Of a stretch of DNA of 10,731 nucleotides, positions 7,628 through 10,731 are shown one piece after another (within the stretch, counting starts at the first letter, position 1; each line of letters begins with the position of its first letter). The notes below the pieces were generated by a model. It saw only the letters and a list, made by a program, of their open reading frames with translations, was not told the origin of the DNA and did no database searches. The translations under genes and the position numbers were made by a program. Source of the stretch: Pseudorhodobacter antarcticus (GTDB taxonomy: Bacteria > Pseudomonadota > Alphaproteobacteria > Rhodobacterales > Rhodobacteraceae); NCBI GenBank assembly GCA_945861995.1, contig CAMAWZ010000056.1, positions 1 through 10,731 on the forward strand, read 5' to 3'.

Positions 7628-8367
7628 TTGCCTGACAGCGGGGTTGTGGCGGGAAACAGCCCCTGCTGCTCGGCCAAGAATGCCTCCATCTGCGTGCGAA
7701 ACCGCGCGATATCGCCTTTGCCCACGCGCCACAATTCCGCCCGCAAGGCAAAGCCGCGAAACTCGGGCAAAGCCATGGCAATTCCGCTGTGGTCTTCTTG
7801 CCAAATATGGCCCACATCGCGCAGTTTTGCGATCACGCGGCCATGTTCGCCTGACGTAATCACCCGCCGTTCATCATCACGGGCACTGACCATAAAGGCG
7901 CGCAGATGCAGCACCAAACTGGGCGGCGGGATGGTCAGTTGAGCTGCAATCGCCAGATCATCATCCACCAAAGATGGCACGCTAAACTGGCCCGAGTAAT
8001 AGGATTTGCGCGTGCTTTCCAAAACGCGAAACACGCCCGTGCTCGTAAATCCGCCCAGTTCCACATGCACGGGGCCATATCCCATGATGCGCTCGCGGAT
8101 CGGGGCAATCGCTTCGACCTCGGGGTTGCTGCGATGACCGCGGGCAAGGCGATCTGCTAATTCGCCGCGCATCTCGAACGCATTGTCCCCCGCGCGCATC
8201 CGCACCCAGCCTTGCAGGCGCAGCGTACCTACCGCGCGCCAAATGGCCGCGCGGCTAAAGGGCAGGGCGGCGCACAGTTCCACCAAGGTGATTGGCCCGC
8301 GCTCTGCGATCAATTCCGCAATGGCCAAAATGCGCTGCGTTGGTGCGTCAAGGTCTGATGTGGGCAT
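7576..8367 (-). CDS. IclR-like winged helix-turn-helix transcriptional regulator
   Basis: A 263-residue DNA-binding protein. Residues about 8-70 form a winged HTH of IclR type: DAPTQRILAIAELIAERGP leads into an HTH around LVELCAALPFSRAAIWRAV, then LRLQGWVRM as the wing approach. The remaining ~190 residues resemble an IclR effector (GAF-like) domain only loosely; the segment RDVGHIWQEDHSGIAMALPEF fits its late strands, while the usual small-ligand signatures are not obvious. The start at 8367 has AAAAGG 11 bases upstream. The last 16 codons and the stop lie on the opposite strand of the alpha-glucosidase 3' end. Its position at the end of a glycosidase cluster suggests it regulates that cluster, and the palindrome in its promoter suggests autoregulation. 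Family confidence is moderate to good; effector and targets are unknown. Confidence 0.75.
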   Translation of the reverse strand: MPTSDLDAPTQRILAIAELIAERGPITLVELCAALPFSRAAIWRAVGTLRLQGWVRMRAGDNAFEMRGELADRLARGHRSNPEVEAIAPIRERIMGYGPVHVELGGFTSTGVFRVLESTRKSYYSGQFSVPSLVDDDLAIAAQLTIPPPSLVLHLRAFMVSARDDERRVITSGEHGRVIAKLRDVGHIWQEDHSGIAMALPEFRGFALRAELWRVGKGDIARFRTQMEAFLAEQQGLFPATTPLSGNYAVNSNVPSSIRNAYP

Positions 8368-8397
8368 AAACTGATGAACCTTTTACGGAATAGCGCG

Positions 8398-8426
8398 ATG
8401 GTATTTCGCTGAACGAAATAGCGCAA
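8398..8426 (-). promoter_or_regulatory. Candidate promoter of the regulator gene
   Basis: On the minus strand, TTGCGC (8421-8426) and TACCAT (8398-8403) are separated by exactly 17 bases and match the sigma-70 -35 and -10 consensus at 3 and 4 of 6 positions. Transcription would start near 8391, giving a leader of about 24 bases that contains the AAAAGG site. The TTG of the -35 box is the best-kept part, as is usual in Rhodobacter-type promoters. Confidence 0.4.
8402..8420. promoter_or_regulatory. Candidate operator palindrome (TATTTCG-N5-CGAAATA)
   Basis: A perfect 7-bp inverted repeat with a CTGAA spacer lies between the proposed -35 and -10 boxes of the regulator promoter. Size and layout fit operators bound by IclR-family dimers. 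A repressor here would block RNA polymerase on its own gene. It is about 80 bases upstream of hemC and could affect that gene too, but this is less likely. Confidence 0.5.
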
Positions 8427-8464
8427 CATGGATTTTCTTTGCAGGCGGCGGTGCTGCTAGGGGG

Positions 8465-8493
8465 TTGAAGCCTGTGCGCGCGCTGGCTAATCT
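8465..8493 (+). promoter_or_regulatory. Weak candidate hemC promoter, very close to the start codon
   Basis: TTGAAG (8465-8470) is followed after 17 bases by TAATCT (8488-8493), matching consensus at 4 and 3 of 6 positions. The start of transcription would fall at about the hemC ATG (8499). No Shine-Dalgarno sequence is visible before this ATG, so a leaderless transcript is possible. A promoter farther upstream in the 131-base gap (8368-8498) is equally possible. Confidence 0.25.
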
Positions 8494-8498
8494 GCGCT

Positions 8499-9437
8499 AT
8501 GGATATACAGTTTCCCACCCCCGACGCACCCTTTCGCATTGGCACGCGCGGCTCGCCGCTGGCGTTGTGGCAGGCGCGTGAAACACGCCGCAGCCTGATG
8601 GCTGCCTTTGATTTGCCCGAAGCGGCCTTTGAGATAGTGGTGATCAAGGTAATGGGTGACCAAATCCTTGACCGCGCGCTGAAAGACATTGGCGGCAAAG
8701 GTCTGTTCACCCGCGAGATTGAAGAGGCGCTGCTGGCAGGCGATATCGATATTGCCGTGCATTCGATGAAAGATATGCCCACCGTGCAGCCAGATGGGCT
8801 GATATTGGACTGCTATCTGCCGCGCGAAGATGTGCGCGATGCCTTTGTCTCACCAGGGTTTGCCCGTTTAGAGGCGTTACCACAGGGGGCCAAGGTGGGG
8901 TCAAGCAGCCTGCGGCGGCGCGCGCAACTCGCGCATATGCGGCCCGATCTGCAATTGGTCGAATTTCGCGGCAATGTGCAAACGCGCATGAAAAAGCTTA
9001 TCGATGGCGTGGCCGATGCCACGTTTTTGGCCATGGCGGGGCTAAATCGCTTGGGCATGGCGCATCACGCGCGCGGGCCAATTGATTTGGGCCAGATGCT
9101 GCCTGCCGTGGCGCAAGGCGCAATTGGCATTGAACGGCGGGTATCTGATACCGGCGCAAAAGCGATGCTGGATGCAATCCACCACGGCCCAACTGGCCTG
9201 CAACTGACAGCCGAGCGCGCGTTTTTGGCCCGCCTTGATGGATCATGCGAGACGCCGATAGCGGGGCTTGCGGTGCTGGACGGCGAGGACCTGTGGCTGC
9301 GCGGTGAAATCCTGCGCCCAGATGGCAGCCGCGTGATTGCGGGTGATCTGCGCGGCAAAGCGGCGGGGGGCTCGGCCCTTGGTGTTGCCTTGGCTGATGA
9401 ATTGCTGGGCCGTGCAGGCGCTGGTTTCTTTGACTGA
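8499..9437 (+). CDS. hemC: Hydroxymethylbilane synthase (porphobilinogen deaminase)
   Basis: A 312-residue cytoplasmic enzyme that polymerises four porphobilinogen molecules into hydroxymethylbilane, the precursor of uroporphyrinogen III for heme, siroheme, cobalamin and, in phototrophs, bacteriochlorophyll. Family signatures are all present: RIGTRGSPLALWQA at residues 13-26, KDIGGKGLFTREIEEALL, AVHSMKDMP with the catalytic aspartate D92, GSSSLRRRAQL, EFRGNVQTR, and DGSCETPIAGL with C250, the thioether attachment site of the dipyrromethane cofactor. Length is normal. The start gives a 12-residue lead-in to RIGTRGSPLA and no in-frame ATG follows before that motif; no clear ribosome site precedes it. 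The gene ends in tandem stops TGA TAA. It is divergent from the regulator and convergent with hemA. Confidence 0.97.
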   Translation: MDIQFPTPDAPFRIGTRGSPLALWQARETRRSLMAAFDLPEAAFEIVVIKVMGDQILDRALKDIGGKGLFTREIEEALLAGDIDIAVHSMKDMPTVQPDGLILDCYLPREDVRDAFVSPGFARLEALPQGAKVGSSSLRRRAQLAHMRPDLQLVEFRGNVQTRMKKLIDGVADATFLAMAGLNRLGMAHHARGPIDLGQMLPAVAQGAIGIERRVSDTGAKAMLDAIHHGPTGLQLTAERAFLARLDGSCETPIAGLAVLDGEDLWLRGEILRPDGSRVIAGDLRGKAAGGSALGVALADELLGRAGAGFFD

Positions 9438-9439
9438 TA

Positions 9440-9489
9440 AGGGGGGCTATGCGCCCCCCTCGCTGCGCTCACCCCCGCAGGATATTTTT
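9440..9489 (+). terminator. Terminator region between convergent hemC and hemA
   Basis: AGGGGGGC (9440-9447) pairs with GCCCCCCT (9453-9460) around a TATGC loop immediately after the hemC stops. A second small stem, CTGCG/CGCAG (9463-9467 and 9476-9480), precedes GATATTTTTG. The tract TTTTTGAAAAA (9485-9495) supplies a T5 run on each strand, so the 79-base gap could end transcripts from both sides, although the strong stem is separated from the T run by 24 bases. Confidence 0.65.
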
Positions 9490-9516
9490 GAAAAAGAGAA
9501 GCGAGGGACGGTTGCT

Positions 9517-10728
9517 TTACGCCACCGCATGCGAAATAGCGCAGCGTGACCAAAGGGAGTGGAGCGCGGTTGCCAGATGGTCGATATCGGCATCGGTGTG
9601 ATAGGGGGACGGCGTGATGCGCAGGCGTTCGGTGCCCTTTGCCACAGTGGGATAGTTGATGGGCTGCACATAAATGCCCCATTCGCGCATGAGGATATCT
9701 GAAATCATGCGGCATTTGACGGGATCACCGATCATCACGGGCACGATATGGCTGTCGTTTTTCATATGCGGAATGCCAAGGCGGTCTAGCCTTGCGCGCA
9801 GTTTGGCGACTTGCTGTTGCTGGCGCGCGCGCTCGACCTGTGACTGTTTCAGATGGCGGATCGACGCTGTGGCCGCCGCCGCCACCGCAGGGGGCAGGGC
9901 GGTGGTAAAAATAAAGCCACTGGCAAAGCTGCGGATGAAATCGCACAGGGGCGCAGAGCCCGTGATGTAGCCGCCCACCACGCCATAGGCTTTGCCCAAA
10001 GTGCCCTCGATCAGATCGATCTGATCTGCCAGGCCTTCGCGTTCGGACACGCCGCCGCCGCGCGCACCATACATCCCCACGGCGTGCACTTCGTCGATAT
10101 AGGTCATCGCGCCATGGGCTTTGGCGACTTGGACAATTTCCTTGATCGGGGCGATATCGCCGTCCATCGAATAGACCGACTCAAAGGCGACGATCTTGGG
10201 GCGATCGCCCACAGCGGCCAGTTTGCGGTCAAGGTCGCGCCAATCGTTGTGCTTCCAAATCACCTTATCGGCGCGCGAATGGCGCACGCCTTCGATCATG
10301 CTCGCGTGGTTGCCTGCATCGGACAGGATCACCGCATTTGGGATGCGGGCGCCAAGGGTCGACAGCGCCGCCCAGTTGGACACGTACCCGCTGGTGAACA
10401 GCAAAGCGCCCTCTTTGCCGTGCAAATCGGCCAGTTCGCGTTCCAGCATCAGATGGTGGTGCGTGTTACCCGAGATATTGCGCGTGCCCCCCGCGCCCGT
10501 ACCGCAGGCCTGCACACAATCGACCATCGCGGCCACCACATCGGGGTGCTGGCCCATGCCCAAGTAATCGTTGCTGCACCACACGGTGATGTCGCTCACC
10601 TCGCCATCCTTATGCGAAGCCGCACGCGGAAACTCCCCGCGCTTGCGTTCCAATTCCGCATAGGTGCGGTAATTGCCTTCGGCTTTTAGGGCGTCAAGTT
10701 GGGCGGTGAACAGGGCGTCAAAGTTCAT
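9517..10728 (-). CDS. hemA: 5-aminolevulinate synthase (C4/Shemin pathway)
   Basis: A 403-residue PLP enzyme of the alpha-oxoamine synthase family that condenses glycine with succinyl-CoA to 5-aminolevulinate, the committed step of tetrapyrrole synthesis in alphaproteobacteria. Visible signatures are VWCSNDYLGMGQHP, GTGAGGTRNISG (glycine-rich, substrate and CoA binding), DAGNHASMIEGVRHS, AFESVYSMDGD, YIDEVHAVGMYG with D212 contacting the PLP ring nitrogen, and GTLGKAYGVVGGY with Schiff-base lysine K246. These two positions are offset by two from the well-studied Rhodobacter enzyme, as expected for a slightly shorter N-terminus. MNFDALFTAQLDALKAEGNYRTY aligns with known N-termini, so the gene appears complete, but its ribosome site and promoter lie beyond the window. 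It faces hemC tail to tail across 79 bases. A C-terminal-extension or regulatory heme motif is not evident. Confidence 0.97.
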   Translation of the reverse strand: MNFDALFTAQLDALKAEGNYRTYAELERKRGEFPRAASHKDGEVSDITVWCSNDYLGMGQHPDVVAAMVDCVQACGTGAGGTRNISGNTHHHLMLERELADLHGKEGALLFTSGYVSNWAALSTLGARIPNAVILSDAGNHASMIEGVRHSRADKVIWKHNDWRDLDRKLAAVGDRPKIVAFESVYSMDGDIAPIKEIVQVAKAHGAMTYIDEVHAVGMYGARGGGVSEREGLADQIDLIEGTLGKAYGVVGGYITGSAPLCDFIRSFASGFIFTTALPPAVAAAATASIRHLKQSQVERARQQQQVAKLRARLDRLGIPHMKNDSHIVPVMIGDPVKCRMISDILMREWGIYVQPINYPTVAKGTERLRITPSPYHTDADIDHLATALHSLWSRCAISHAVA

Positions 10729-10731
10729 GGA

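Noticed and set aside
9532..9543. CGAAATAGCGCA shared with the regulator promoter (8414-8425)
   Set aside because: The second copy lies within the hemA C-terminal codons without the other half of the palindrome, so chance is the simplest reading.
9853..10689. 278-codon open frame on the plus strand opposite hemA
   Set aside because: Antisense to the strongly conserved hemA reading frame; its His/Ala/Arg-rich product shows no family motif and no ribosome site.
1..10731. Search by eye for tRNA/rRNA genes, CRISPR arrays, insertion-sequence ends and phage genes
   Set aside because: None seen; all long stretches are accounted for by the listed genes and gaps are at most 131 bases.

Overview
The window looks like a chromosomal segment from an alphaproteobacterium, most likely Rhodobacterales (Rhodobacteraceae/Roseobacter group). 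The main evidence is a C4-pathway 5-aminolevulinate synthase (HemA) that aligns closely by eye with the Rhodobacter enzymes, GC-rich coding sequence, and the style of the intergenic sequence. This is an inference from remembered family sequences, not from a search.

Positions 1-7627 (+ strand) form a carbohydrate-catabolism gene cluster read in one direction. In order it holds a GH2 beta-mannosidase (5' end cut by the window edge), a xylose-isomerase-like TIM-barrel protein, a Gfo/Idh/MocA-family NAD(P)-dependent oxidoreductase, a GH43 beta-xylosidase interrupted by a one-base frameshift in an A5G3 run, and a GH13 alpha-glucosidase. The first three genes are separated by only 12 and 10 bases, each with a good Shine-Dalgarno site, so they are almost certainly co-transcribed. 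The last two follow after gaps of 104 and 65 bases, and the first gap contains a perfect 11-bp stem-loop. The GH43 and GH13 proteins have no signal peptide, so the cluster probably degrades imported mixed oligosaccharides in the cytoplasm. The dehydrogenase plus TIM-barrel pair could perform redox or epimerisation chemistry on the released sugars, or on intact glycosides.

Positions 7576-8367 (- strand) encode an IclR-like winged-helix regulator. It converges on the alpha-glucosidase and overlaps its 3' end by 52 bases. Its own promoter region (8398-8426) carries a TATTTCG-N5-CGAAATA palindrome exactly between plausible -35 and -10 boxes, which suggests autorepression and possibly control of the sugar cluster.

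Positions 8499-10728 are housekeeping tetrapyrrole genes: hemC (+) and hemA (-), convergent across a 79-base gap that contains a strong GC-rich hairpin and a T5GA5 tract. The sugar cluster with its regulator therefore abuts a core heme/bacteriochlorophyll biosynthesis region. I saw no RNA genes, insertion sequences, CRISPR arrays or phage genes. The most unusual items are the frameshift in the xylosidase, the glycosidase/keto-sugar-type gene combination, and the regulator's operator and tail overlap; none of them by itself proves a new system.
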